Assembly: GCA_024277285.1 (NCBI GenBank)
Contig: JAJRVM010000074.1
Span: forward strand, 16,253-80,252
Reading direction: 5' to 3'
DNA: 64,000 nucleotides
DNA from: Planctomycetota bacterium
GTDB lineage: Bacteria; Planctomycetota; Planctomycetia; Pirellulales; Pirellulaceae
Part shown: positions 47,907 to 56,080 of the stretch, piece after piece
How the letters are laid out: each line of letters begins with the position of its first letter
Numbering within the stretch: position 1 is the stretch's first letter
Program-made: the position numbers and the translations under genes
The notes under the pieces: model-generated
Told to the model about the DNA's origin: nothing
The model's database searches: none
What the model saw: only the letters and a program-made list of their open reading frames with translations

Positions 47907-50900
47907 ATGGCATTGCCCCCTGTTCAACGCTTTATGCTGACCGTCCTCGCGTTTGCCCTTGCCAGTGTGATTGCCATGGGACCGACAACCGTGTTGGCCG
48001 AAGATTCGGTTCGTGCCGACGCGAAAATCGAGCGGGGAATCTGCGTCTTGCTGGGCCTCCCCGAGGCGAAGCGGCCGGAATCGGTGATTGAATTGGCGGC
48101 TGAGACCGAGGCGTTGGTCTATTTCCAGTCTCCCGACGCCAAGCAAGTGAGCGCGGTTCGCGCGCAAGCGGCGGCGCGTGGATTGTTAGGAAAACGCGTG
48201 TTCGCCGAACTAGGCGACCTCGCCTCCATCCACTTAGCGAACAACCTGGCCGACAGGGTGCATGTCGCCGAGTCTGTCGCGCACAGCGTGTCGAAGCAAG
48301 AAGTCTTGCGCGTCTTGTGCCCGGCAGGAAGGGCAACCTTGGGTAAAGAGCACATTGTGAAGCCCATACCACACGAAACGGACAGCTGGTCGCACGTTTA
48401 CCACGGTCCCGACAACAACCCCCAATCGACCGACGAAATCGCACGCGCCCCGTACCGTACTCAGTTCCTCGCCGGGCCACTCTTTTCGCCCATGCCCGAA
48501 GTCACCGTGGCTGCGGGCGGTCGAATCTTCAAGGCGTTCGGACATATCGCTCACAAGGCAAATCAAAACGCGGTTCTCAATACGCTGTATTGCATCAACG
48601 CGTTTAACGGAACGACGCTCTGGAAACGGCCGCTGAGTCGAAATTTCATGATCCATCGCAGCACGATGATCGCGACACCCGAGCAATTCTATCTGGCTGA
48701 CGATACATCATGCAAACTGATCGACCCGGCCACCGGCACGATACGGGCGGAGATCGTGGTACCGGACGGCCTGGCCGATGGTCCCGTTTGGAAATGGATG
48801 GCGTTGCAAGATGGTGTCTTATACGCATTGGTTGGCGGCGAGGAGATTCCGATCGACACCATTAACGGGTCCCGACGTGGCATTGGGCATTGGCCGTGGG
48901 GAATGTGGAAAGGTCACGACTACGCCGATCCAAGTACGAATTTCGGCTTCGGCCGCACCTTCCTGGCGATTGACCCGGAAACCAAACAAATTCTTTGGAG
49001 TTATCGCGACGACGACTTTATTGACAGTCGCGGAGTCTGCATGCGCAACGGCCGCATCTATTTCTACTGCCCGGAAAAATTTCTTGGTTGCCTTGATACA
49101 GCGACGGAGAAAGTCGTGTGGAAGAACTCGGACTATGCCTTGCTTGGAGCGATCGGTGCCAATGCTCGAGCGCAGCATTATGTAACCGGTTACGCCACAA
49201 CGTCGTACATCAAGTGCAATGACAAGCAGCTGTTTTTTGCTGGCCCGCAACGACCGCGATTCGTCGTGGCATCGACGGCCGACGGGCATCTATTGTGGCA
49301 AAAACCGCAAGGAAACGTGCAGATTGTCCTGCGCGACGACGGCATCTACTGTGCCGGCCCTCAATTGGGCGACAACGCGGCCGGGGCTAAATACTCGTAC
49401 GATGGCAAACGGCTCATGTCGCTGCCCATTCGGCGTGCCTGCACACGCGCGACGGGTAGTATTGACGGGGTCTTTTACCGCACTAGTGGAGGCACGGTCC
49501 GGGTCGACACTGCCACCAACACGGCCCAGCACATCGCTCCCATGCGTCCACCTTGCCAGGATGGCGTGTTGATCTCAGATGGACTGCTGTTCTGGGGCCC
49601 ATGGATGTGCGGCTGCCAGCTGTCCCTTTATGGCCATATTTCCCTGGGGCCGGCCGACGCCAAACCGGCCGCCACCGCTCCGCCCGAATCCCAACTCCAG
49701 TTGGGGCCCGGCGACGTGGCGTCCATCGAAACGTGCACGACGGGGAACAATGACTGGCCAGCCTACCAGCACGATAATGCGCGCAGCAGTTTCACACGCC
49801 AGACGGTGCCCAACTCGGTCAAGCTTGCTTGGCAATATCCAGTGGTGCGTGCGCAACTGCCAACCGCTCCAATCGTCGTCGGCGACATCGTCTTCGTGGC
49901 CGATCGAAGTGGTACGGTCCAGGCGATAGGCAATGATGGCAAGCAAATCTGGAGCGTCCGGACGGGTGGCCCAATCTACTACCCGCCGACATTCGATAGT
50001 GGCCGCCTTTTTGTCGGCTCGGCGGACGGCCGAGTCTACGCATTGGAAGCAGCCAGTGGCCGGCTGCTCTGGTCGTACCGTGTCGCTCCCCAAGCACGCT
50101 GGATCCCCGTCTATGGCCGACTGATTTCCACCTGGCCGGTTGCTGGCGGAGTCGCAGTGCAAGACGGCGTCGTCTATGCCGCGGCGGGAATCGCGCATTA
50201 CGACAGCACTTACGTGGTCGCTCTCAATGCGGCGGATGGAAAAACGATCTGGCGCAACAATCGTTCCGGCAGGCTCGCGGACGATGTCAACTGCGGGATC
50301 AGCCTGCAGGGAGAACTGCAATTACGTGGTGACGAACTGCAGTTTCTCGGTGGGGGCGCCTATCAATTCGCTCGCTATGATCGCAAGATGGGCGCCTGCC
50401 TGAACCCGGCAAGCCACAAGGTCACGTCGCAGTTCCAAACGGCGTTTTACCCCTATTTCCCCCAGTATGCCAAGTATTCGTCACTCAATCACACATTTCT
50501 CGATGGCCGGACTTTGCAGTATTTCTCCAGCTATGATGGCAGCCGCCCGTCGCCTCTCGCGATGCTCGCACCACGCGATGCTCAGGCACCTGCCCAACAT
50601 CCGGCAGACCGTGGTGACAAGGCCCCCGTCACCGACCGTCGGGACAATAAGAAGCGTCCGCCACGCCGTCGAGCGATTTGGCAAACGGACGGTCCCCGAC
50701 TCTTTACTGCGTTTGTCCTGACCCCCGACACGCTGATCGCCGCCGGTCCGGGGAGCGGGAAAGACGATCCCGCCCAACTTGCCGCCATGAGCCTCAAAGA
50801 CGGCTCTCTGCTCTGGCAACAGGCGTTGGATGCGTTGCCGGTCAAGGCGGGGATCGCGTTGGACGGCAAGCAGCGAATTCTCGTCACTTTGGAAGACGGT

Positions 50901-50930
50901 CAATTGCTCTGTTTTGGTCCGGCAGAATGA
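47907..50930 (+). CDS. PQQ-like beta-propeller protein with degenerate N-terminal methyltransferase-like domain
   Basis: Exported protein of 1007 residues. A signal peptide (about 8-31) precedes a Rossmann-like region (VELAAETEALVYFQSPD onwards, in part) that resembles a methyltransferase fold without a clear SAM site. From residue about 160 on come many PQQ-type blades (WKRPLSR, GTLWKRP-like, LWQKPQG, QIWSVRTGGPIYY, GRLLWSYR, LLWQQAL), enough for an eight-bladed propeller plus extra repeats. No catalytic residues of a quinoprotein dehydrogenase are evident, so a binding or scaffold role is likelier. ATG 47907 follows TAGGAGCCC. Similar proteins are frequent in planctomycetes. Confidence 0.82.
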   Translation: MALPPVQRFMLTVLAFALASVIAMGPTTVLAEDSVRADAKIERGICVLLGLPEAKRPESVIELAAETEALVYFQSPDAKQVSAVRAQAAARGLLGKRVFAELGDLASIHLANNLADRVHVAESVAHSVSKQEVLRVLCPAGRATLGKEHIVKPIPHETDSWSHVYHGPDNNPQSTDEIARAPYRTQFLAGPLFSPMPEVTVAAGGRIFKAFGHIAHKANQNAVLNTLYCINAFNGTTLWKRPLSRNFMIHRSTMIATPEQFYLADDTSCKLIDPATGTIRAEIVVPDGLADGPVWKWMALQDGVLYALVGGEEIPIDTINGSRRGIGHWPWGMWKGHDYADPSTNFGFGRTFLAIDPETKQILWSYRDDDFIDSRGVCMRNGRIYFYCPEKFLGCLDTATEKVVWKNSDYALLGAIGANARAQHYVTGYATTSYIKCNDKQLFFAGPQRPRFVVASTADGHLLWQKPQGNVQIVLRDDGIYCAGPQLGDNAAGAKYSYDGKRLMSLPIRRACTRATGSIDGVFYRTSGGTVRVDTATNTAQHIAPMRPPCQDGVLISDGLLFWGPWMCGCQLSLYGHISLGPADAKPAATAPPESQLQLGPGDVASIETCTTGNNDWPAYQHDNARSSFTRQTVPNSVKLAWQYPVVRAQLPTAPIVVGDIVFVADRSGTVQAIGNDGKQIWSVRTGGPIYYPPTFDSGRLFVGSADGRVYALEAASGRLLWSYRVAPQARWIPVYGRLISTWPVAGGVAVQDGVVYAAAGIAHYDSTYVVALNAADGKTIWRNNRSGRLADDVNCGISLQGELQLRGDELQFLGGGAYQFARYDRKMGACLNPASHKVTSQFQTAFYPYFPQYAKYSSLNHTFLDGRTLQYFSSYDGSRPSPLAMLAPRDAQAPAQHPADRGDKAPVTDRRDNKKRPPRRRAIWQTDGPRLFTAFVLTPDTLIAAGPGSGKDDPAQLAAMSLKDGSLLWQQALDALPVKAGIALDGKQRILVTLEDGQLLCFGPAE

Positions 50931-51044
50931 TGGCGGGGTTCGGGCGGGGCTGGACCGCGCCGAATCGCTCCACGGGCATACTGCGAGCAGATCGTTTTGC
51001 GACCGTTGAGCCGATTCGGCTGGGGCAGGGAGGTTGTAGGCCGC

Positions 51045-51116
51045 TGCTTCACGGCACGGAGTGCCGTGCCACACTGCGTCTGCTTCACCGCACGGAGTGC
51101 GATGGCACACTGCGTC
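51045..51116. repeat. 36-bp tandem duplication, also found at 47851
   Basis: TGCTTCACGGCACGGAGTGC and the following GTGCCACACTGCGTC are repeated at 51081-51116 with a few changes. The end of the unit (GTGCGGTGCCACACTGCGTC) also occurs at 47851-47870. The first copy contains a 7-bp hairpin (GGCACGG/CCGTGCC). The duplication lies between two convergent genes. Confidence 0.8.
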
Positions 51117-51120
51117 GCAC

Positions 51121-52197
51121 TCAGGCGGCGCGGCGCGTGGGAGTGACGTGGGGCGCGAAGATCGCGTGAGCGCCGATCTGGTCGGGAGCCAAGCCGTTCC
51201 AGTGATGGGCGTCGATGGCTTCGAGGATTTGTTCGGCGACGGCCAACGCGTCACGGCCCTGTTCCCCGGTGACCCGGACGGGGTGCGCAAAGCGGACGGC
51301 ATCGACAAACTCTTGCTGTTCTTGCAGGATCGCATTGACGCGGTCAACGGCAACTTCTTCCATGCACAGCAGCTCCTTGAACATGGCTTCCTGGATCTTT
51401 TTTTGTTGTTCGCTTGGGCAGTGAGTCAAGTCGACTTCCTTGGCCAATACTTCCCGACTCGGGCGAATGAGTTTGGCTTGGCCCAGGGCAAAATCGATCG
51501 CTGCGAAGGCACTGCGCGCATAGATCTGCATCGTCCGTTGCGGTTCGTAATTCACTCGCGACGCTTTCAAATTAGCGATACAGCCATTGGCGAATTTCAA
51601 GCGTGCCATAGCCAGATCTTCATGCGGCCCAAAGAGGGCAACACCGATCGCTTCGACATCAACAATGGGGCTGTTGACTAGCGAAAGTACAAGATCCAAG
51701 TCGTGAATCATCAGATCGAGTACGATACTGACGTCGGTTGCCCGGAACGTGTACGTACCAGCGCGCACCACTTCGATAAACTGAGGCGATTCCAGATAGG
51801 GTAATACCGCATTCCACGCCGGATTGAACCGCTCGACGTGTCCCACCTGCAAGACCAACTCTTTCCTGCGCGCGGCGCCAATCAGCTCGTTCGCCTGCAA
51901 CACGTTACTGGTGATCGGTTTTTCGACCAGCAGGTGCACGTCGTGCTCCAGCAGGTCCAAAGCCACTTCGTGATGATAAATAGTCGGCGTGGCAATGATC
52001 GCTCCGTCCAAATCATCGACGATCTCGCGATGGTGCGCCACCGCCGCGCAACCACACTCGGCGGCGACACGTTGGCGTGCAACTCGCTCGGGATCGACGA
52101 CCGCAACGAGATCAATGTCCTCGATCGAGTTCGCGAGACGCGCGTGAATACTACCCAGATGACCACAACCAATGATCGCAAAGCGTGGACGGCTCAT
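51121..52197 (-). CDS. Gfo/Idh/MocA-family oxidoreductase (lipid A locus)
   Basis: NAD(P)-dependent sugar oxidoreductase of 358 residues. The Rossmann motif FAIIGCGHLGSIHAR opens the protein and LLVEKPITSN is the conserved EKP motif; HDLDLVLSLV follows in the C-terminal domain. Last gene of ompH-lpxC-lpxA; its start overlaps the lpxA stop by four bases (ATGA) and AAAGGAG lies before the ATG. Position beside lpxA is like gnnA, whose product oxidises UDP-GlcNAc at C3 for 3-amino lipid A. However, no gnnB aminotransferase is present in the window, so this assignment is tentative. Confidence 0.88.
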   Translation of the reverse strand: MSRPRFAIIGCGHLGSIHARLANSIEDIDLVAVVDPERVARQRVAAECGCAAVAHHREIVDDLDGAIIATPTIYHHEVALDLLEHDVHLLVEKPITSNVLQANELIGAARRKELVLQVGHVERFNPAWNAVLPYLESPQFIEVVRAGTYTFRATDVSIVLDLMIHDLDLVLSLVNSPIVDVEAIGVALFGPHEDLAMARLKFANGCIANLKASRVNYEPQRTMQIYARSAFAAIDFALGQAKLIRPSREVLAKEVDLTHCPSEQQKKIQEAMFKELLCMEEVAVDRVNAILQEQQEFVDAVRFAHPVRVTGEQGRDALAVAEQILEAIDAHHWNGLAPDQIGAHAIFAPHVTPTRRAA

Positions 52198-53000
52198 GCC
52201 GCTCTCCTTTGGTCACGGCCGCGGCCGTGACGCCCTTCAGCTTGAGTTTGCAGGGAACTGAGCAAATGATTGACACACGGCACCAGCTTGCCATCACTCC
52301 GCAGAATCTCACGAGCATGGTCGAGCCCGACCTTGGCGCGATAGAGCAGCCGATGCGCTTCCGCGAGTGCGCGAATGTCATTCGATGAGAAGTCGTTTCG
52401 TTTCAGTGCGACAACATTCACGCAACGAGGCCGAGCGGGCTGGCCATCCAGTAGCATGTACGGCGGCACGTCGTGAATCACACGACTCATCCCGGTCACA
52501 AACGCGTACGCACCGATCGAAGCGAAATGGTGAACGGCACTCGCTCCCGCGATCGTCGCGTGGTGATCGATATGGACATGCCCACCCAAAAGAACACAGT
52601 TTGCCATCACGACACGGTCGCCGATCCGGCAATCGTGCGCGATGTGCGAACAGGCCATGAAGTAGCCGTGGCTACCTATCGACGTAATACCATCTTCCTT
52701 TTCCGAGGCGCGATTGACCGTCACCGCTTCCCGAAAAATATTGTGGTCGCCGATCACCACTTCCGTGGCGCCTCCCTGGTAACTCAGGTCTTGCGGTTCG
52801 CCGCCGATCACGACACCCGGAAAAATCTGATTGTATCGACCGATCGTCACGTGTCCCGTAATCGTCACATTATTGGTCAGGCGTGTACCACGACCAATGG
52901 AGACGTGCGGGCCAATCACACAGAATGGCCCGACTTCGACGTCGTCATCGATATTCGCATTGCGGTCGATGACAGCATGTTCGCCGACGATGGTTGCCAT
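52194..53000 (-). CDS. lpxA: Acyl-ACP:UDP-N-acetylglucosamine O-acyltransferase
   Basis: First enzyme of lipid A synthesis, cytoplasmic. Left-handed beta-helix hexapeptide repeats (IDDDVEVGPFCVIGPHVSIG, in part) run through the first two thirds. HIAHDC contains the catalytic His of the family, and PGVVIGGEPQDLSY is typical. The C-terminal helical domain (NVVALKRNDFSSNDIRALAEAHRLLY, in part) is LpxA-like. GGGAG lies eight bases before ATG 53000. 268 residues is normal. Its presence shows a Gram-negative type outer membrane with lipid A. Confidence 0.95.
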   Translation of the reverse strand: MATIVGEHAVIDRNANIDDDVEVGPFCVIGPHVSIGRGTRLTNNVTITGHVTIGRYNQIFPGVVIGGEPQDLSYQGGATEVVIGDHNIFREAVTVNRASEKEDGITSIGSHGYFMACSHIAHDCRIGDRVVMANCVLLGGHVHIDHHATIAGASAVHHFASIGAYAFVTGMSRVIHDVPPYMLLDGQPARPRCVNVVALKRNDFSSNDIRALAEAHRLLYRAKVGLDHAREILRSDGKLVPCVNHLLSSLQTQAEGRHGRGRDQRRAA

Positions 53001-53033
53001 GGTCCGAACTCCCGTCAGGGATCAAAGTTCTTT

Positions 53034-53148
53034 GTTATCTTGTCGTCCGCCGAACTTCCGTTCGACTCGGGCGTTATCTTTTCGTTCGCCGAACTTACGT
53101 TCGGCTCGGTGTTATCTTGTTGTTCGCCGAACTTACGTTCGGCTCAGG
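53034..53148. repeat. Three tandem 38-39-bp hairpin units between lpxC and lpxA
   Basis: Units start with GTTATCTT at 53034, 53073 and 53111. Each contains GCCGAAC-TTAC-GTTCGGC or a close variant, a 7-bp stem with a 4-base loop. The last unit overlaps the stop codon of lpxC. It could shape or partly terminate the operon transcript. Confidence 0.85.
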
Positions 53149-54022
53149 CAATACGACGGCGCTGCCTGGTTTCCGCAGCCTCGTGCAGCAACGTGCGCAC
53201 AAGCTCGGCATTCAATCGATGTCCGCTACGGTAGGCGACAACGCGTCCCTCGATATCGCACCCGGCCAACGCAAGATCACCGACCAGATCCAACGCCTTG
53301 TGCCGAACACACTCGTCGGGGAAACGCAGCTTGTTGCCGACCGGTCCCGTGTCGTTGAAGACCAGCAGATCACCGCAAGTCACACGTTCGCCGAGCCCTT
53401 GCTCACGAAGCCACTCGGCCTCATGCTTCAAGATGAAAGTACGAGCCGAAGCCAACTGGTCGCAAAATGCTCGCGGTGACAGGACCATGTCGATCGTCTG
53501 TTGCCCAATCGGCCCTTTGCTGCCATAGTCAAGCAAATAGCGAATCGAGAGCTCACCCTCTACTGCCGGCTGTGCCTCGACCCAACAGTTATCATCGCCT
53601 ACGCGTGTTGCCTTGGTAACGACAATCCGTGACCGCTCGACCGATTGAGACACGCGCTCGGTGGATAGCAGTGCATCAACAAATGGGCGACTTGAACCAT
53701 CGCAGCCAGGTATCTCGGCACGATCGACCCACACTTCGCAGTTGTCGATTTGCAGCCCCGCGAGTGCCGCCATGACATGCTCTACCATTTCGACCGACGT
53801 CCCTGCGGCTTGCAACGTCGTCCGACGCGGGATCTCGACTCGATTGGCAACTAATGCATCAAGACGGCGTGGTTGCCCAACATCGGTTCGCACGAAAACG
53901 ATTCCGGTACCGACCGGCGCAGGACGAAACTCGACACGGACATCCAGACCGCTCCAGTAACCGAACCCTTCCACCGTCACGGGTTCGGCAATCGTGTTCT
54001 GGTGACGCAGTGAGTAACTCAA
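53144..54022 (-). CDS. lpxC: UDP-3-O-acyl-N-acetylglucosamine deacetylase
   Basis: Zinc deacetylase, the committed step of lipid A synthesis. The LpxC pattern is complete: RHQNTIAEPVTVEGFGYWSG start, EMVEHVMAALAG with a zinc His, then RHKALDLVGDLALAG (His and Asp) and YRSGHRLNAELVRTLL with a second His. I place the start near TTG 54022 because homology begins there; the frame is open to GTG 54154, only ten bases after ompH, but that would add 44 residues without similarity or ribosome-binding site. It is not fused to FabZ, unlike the LpxC/FabZ proteins of many planctomycetes and Bacteroidetes. Confidence 0.9.
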   Translation of the reverse strand: MSYSLRHQNTIAEPVTVEGFGYWSGLDVRVEFRPAPVGTGIVFVRTDVGQPRRLDALVANRVEIPRRTTLQAAGTSVEMVEHVMAALAGLQIDNCEVWVDRAEIPGCDGSSRPFVDALLSTERVSQSVERSRIVVTKATRVGDDNCWVEAQPAVEGELSIRYLLDYGSKGPIGQQTIDMVLSPRAFCDQLASARTFILKHEAEWLREQGLGERVTCGDLLVFNDTGPVGNKLRFPDECVRHKALDLVGDLALAGCDIEGRVVAYRSGHRLNAELVRTLLHEAAETRQRRRIA

Positions 54023-54164
54023 AGTTGCCAGCCAATCAGAACAGGGTTGATCGGAACAGAAAATGAAGAAGTTTGCAGGGAGGACGTCGTCGATGAGGCC
54101 CGCCCGCAGTAGAATTCGTGGGGAGACGGCAGTCACTAACCGAGCCGACACCACACACGATACA

Positions 54165-54821
54165 TCACTGTCGCACGGGACGACCTGGATTCGGCGGAAT
54201 CATGTTTGAACGGTTCGCCGTGTCCGCCTGAGACCCGATACCCGTCTGAAGCGACTGGATGATGTGCTTGGTAATATCCAGCTTGTCCTGATAGACGATC
54301 GGTCGATTCAAGCCCATTTGCACTTCCTGGGGTTTGGAAGGATCGATCACGGCACTATTGAATCGAATCACCAATTGCACGCCGTACGCATGGCAGAACT
54401 GCGCCACGTGCTGCTGAATCTCCTGATAAGCCGAATATCGAATCTGCGCTTCCTGCTCCAAGAATGCGCGGCTCTTCTGACGAACCTGAACCTGCAAGTC
54501 GGCCTGCAAGCTGGCGTATTCTTTTTCCTTCGACGCATAGTCGGGAGTGCCCGGCTTGAGCGTCTTGAGTTGCTCGGCCAACGCCTGGACTTTCTTCTGC
54601 TCCTGACGGACAAATGCTTCATAGGAGTCGATTTGAGTCTTGATTCCGTCAAGCTGCGTTTTTAGCCGGGGGTGATTCTTGAACACTTGTCCCAGATCGA
54701 TCACGGCAACCGAAGTGCCGCTTGGACGCGGGGCACTATCCTGTGCACGCGATTGCACGTTGACGAGGCAGATGGCCAATGCGACAGCCACTACGGTGGC
54801 CCGAGAGAGAATGGTCTTCAC
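54165..54821 (-). CDS. OmpH/Skp-family periplasmic chaperone
   Basis: Periplasmic helper for outer-membrane proteins, 218 residues. Signal peptide about 5-27, then VAVIDLGQVFKNHPRLKTQL and a long coiled coil with Lys/Glu/Gln-rich heptads (about 55-125), as in Skp/OmpH. The end (NRPIVYQDKLDITKHII) is typical of planctomycete members. GTG 54821 is chosen since AAGGAG lies eight bases before; ATG 54854 has no such site. It heads the lipid A operon, which fits co-expression of envelope biogenesis genes. Confidence 0.88.
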   Translation of the reverse strand: MKTILSRATVVAVALAICLVNVQSRAQDSAPRPSGTSVAVIDLGQVFKNHPRLKTQLDGIKTQIDSYEAFVRQEQKKVQALAEQLKTLKPGTPDYASKEKEYASLQADLQVQVRQKSRAFLEQEAQIRYSAYQEIQQHVAQFCHAYGVQLVIRFNSAVIDPSKPQEVQMGLNRPIVYQDKLDITKHIIQSLQTGIGSQADTANRSNMIPPNPGRPVRQ

Positions 54822-55199
54822 GTTCAGCACTCCTTGCCGTGGTTTTGCGGTCATATGTTGCTATGAACCGGGGACGCAACTTCCTTGAAACGCCACTACT
54901 GGGTCGACCACCGGAACGTGTCCGTCAGTCTGACATGCGGGGCGTATTTTGCCGAGAACCGGTGATTGGGTAAAGGCCAATTCCAAAAAAGAGAATTCGG
55001 AACTTTCAGCTCTTGCCGGGAAATCGGTTTTGACACGAACGCCCCAGTTCGATACTCTTCCCACTCACACCCAATGCCGCAGACAAGGATGTCTGCTCCC
55101 ACAACAATTCACCGCCCCCCTTGAGGGTTACACAAATCGCCCGACCCGGGGATCTGAGCGGTGTTTCCTGGAAACGCGCACATGGAGGTGCAGCTGCAG
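54822..55199. other. Divergent intergenic region
   Basis: 378 bp between the - strand ompH operon and the + strand receiver gene. It probably contains promoters for both, but no clear boxes were found and no gene is supported. Confidence 0.35.
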
Positions 55200-55595
55200 A
55201 TGTCGAAATCAGCATGCGACCACCCAGGCTCTGGCCACGCTCGTAGCGTCTTACTCGTGGACCAGTCCGATGACTCGCGAAACGTTATTCGCACCGTACT
55301 CGAACGCCGCGGCGTCGAGATATTTGAAACCCCTAGCGCCCGTCGAGGCCTGGAAATCCTGCGGCAATACCACCCTGACGTCGTCGTGCTCGACCTGGAA
55401 ACCGATGCGGCCGATGACGCACAGATCCGTCGCGATTACGACGATGAAGCAGCGTCCCATCAGGTGGAAATGGTGATTCTGGGCAATCTGCGCCAAGACT
55501 CTTCAGCGCCCGATAAGCACGTTATTCGCAAGCCTTACCACTACGGGCCCTTGATCGAAAAGATCGAACAACTGGCCCAGCGCCGGTGTGCGTGA
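55200..55595 (+). CDS. Stand-alone degenerate receiver domain protein
   Basis: A 131-residue response-regulator receiver domain without output domain. ARSVLLVDQSDDSRNV is the first strand; the second acidic residue of the pocket is replaced by Gln. The phospho-acceptor Asp (PDVVVLDLETD) and the conserved Lys (VIRKPYHYGPLIEKI) remain; the Ser/Thr position (VEMVILGNL) is changed. ATG 55200 follows GGAGG. It precedes the FHA-GAF histidine kinase by about 490 bp and may be its partner, or a phosphate-independent module. Confidence 0.75.
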   Translation: MSKSACDHPGSGHARSVLLVDQSDDSRNVIRTVLERRGVEIFETPSARRGLEILRQYHPDVVVLDLETDAADDAQIRRDYDDEAASHQVEMVILGNLRQDSSAPDKHVIRKPYHYGPLIEKIEQLAQRRCA

Positions 55596-56080
55596 CCACC
55601 ACAGCTTAGCGAGCCTTTGGCAGCCCAGGTACGCCAAACCCGAGCGCACCAACAAGGACAGGCAGATTTTGAGACAGGCGCCAAGCGTCAACCCGCATTA
55701 TGCATATCCGCGCTGTTAGGAACCTCGTCGCAGCCGCGTCGCTGAAATCGCCTGTGTCCCTGGAATACCGGTGGCGCTAGTTCGATGGCCGCCTCGCGTG
55801 CGCGGCCGACGCGGTCCAATCTCAACATCGACCTTCGGCTCGTCGCGAGCGGTTGCTAACGCTCAATCGTGCAAGACCTGCGCAGCCCCCGTCGCGCGAT
55901 GACGTCGGCCCACACGAACTACCCGAACTTACTTGGCCCTTCTTCAAGAATGGCCAAGGGGCATGCCAGTCGTCCGCGGCGAAACCTTTGCCGTGCTGGA
56001 ATTGTGTGGTACCATCATCGCAATTGGAGATACGACCACAGTCTTTGTTTCAAGTTTTTTTCCAGAAACGGGGCGAGGCA
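55596..56080. other. Intergenic region before the FHA-GAF kinase
   Basis: 485 bp. A frame upstream of the kinase start stays open from 55853 but has no family similarity and no ribosome-binding site. No other gene or repeat is supported. Confidence 0.4.
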
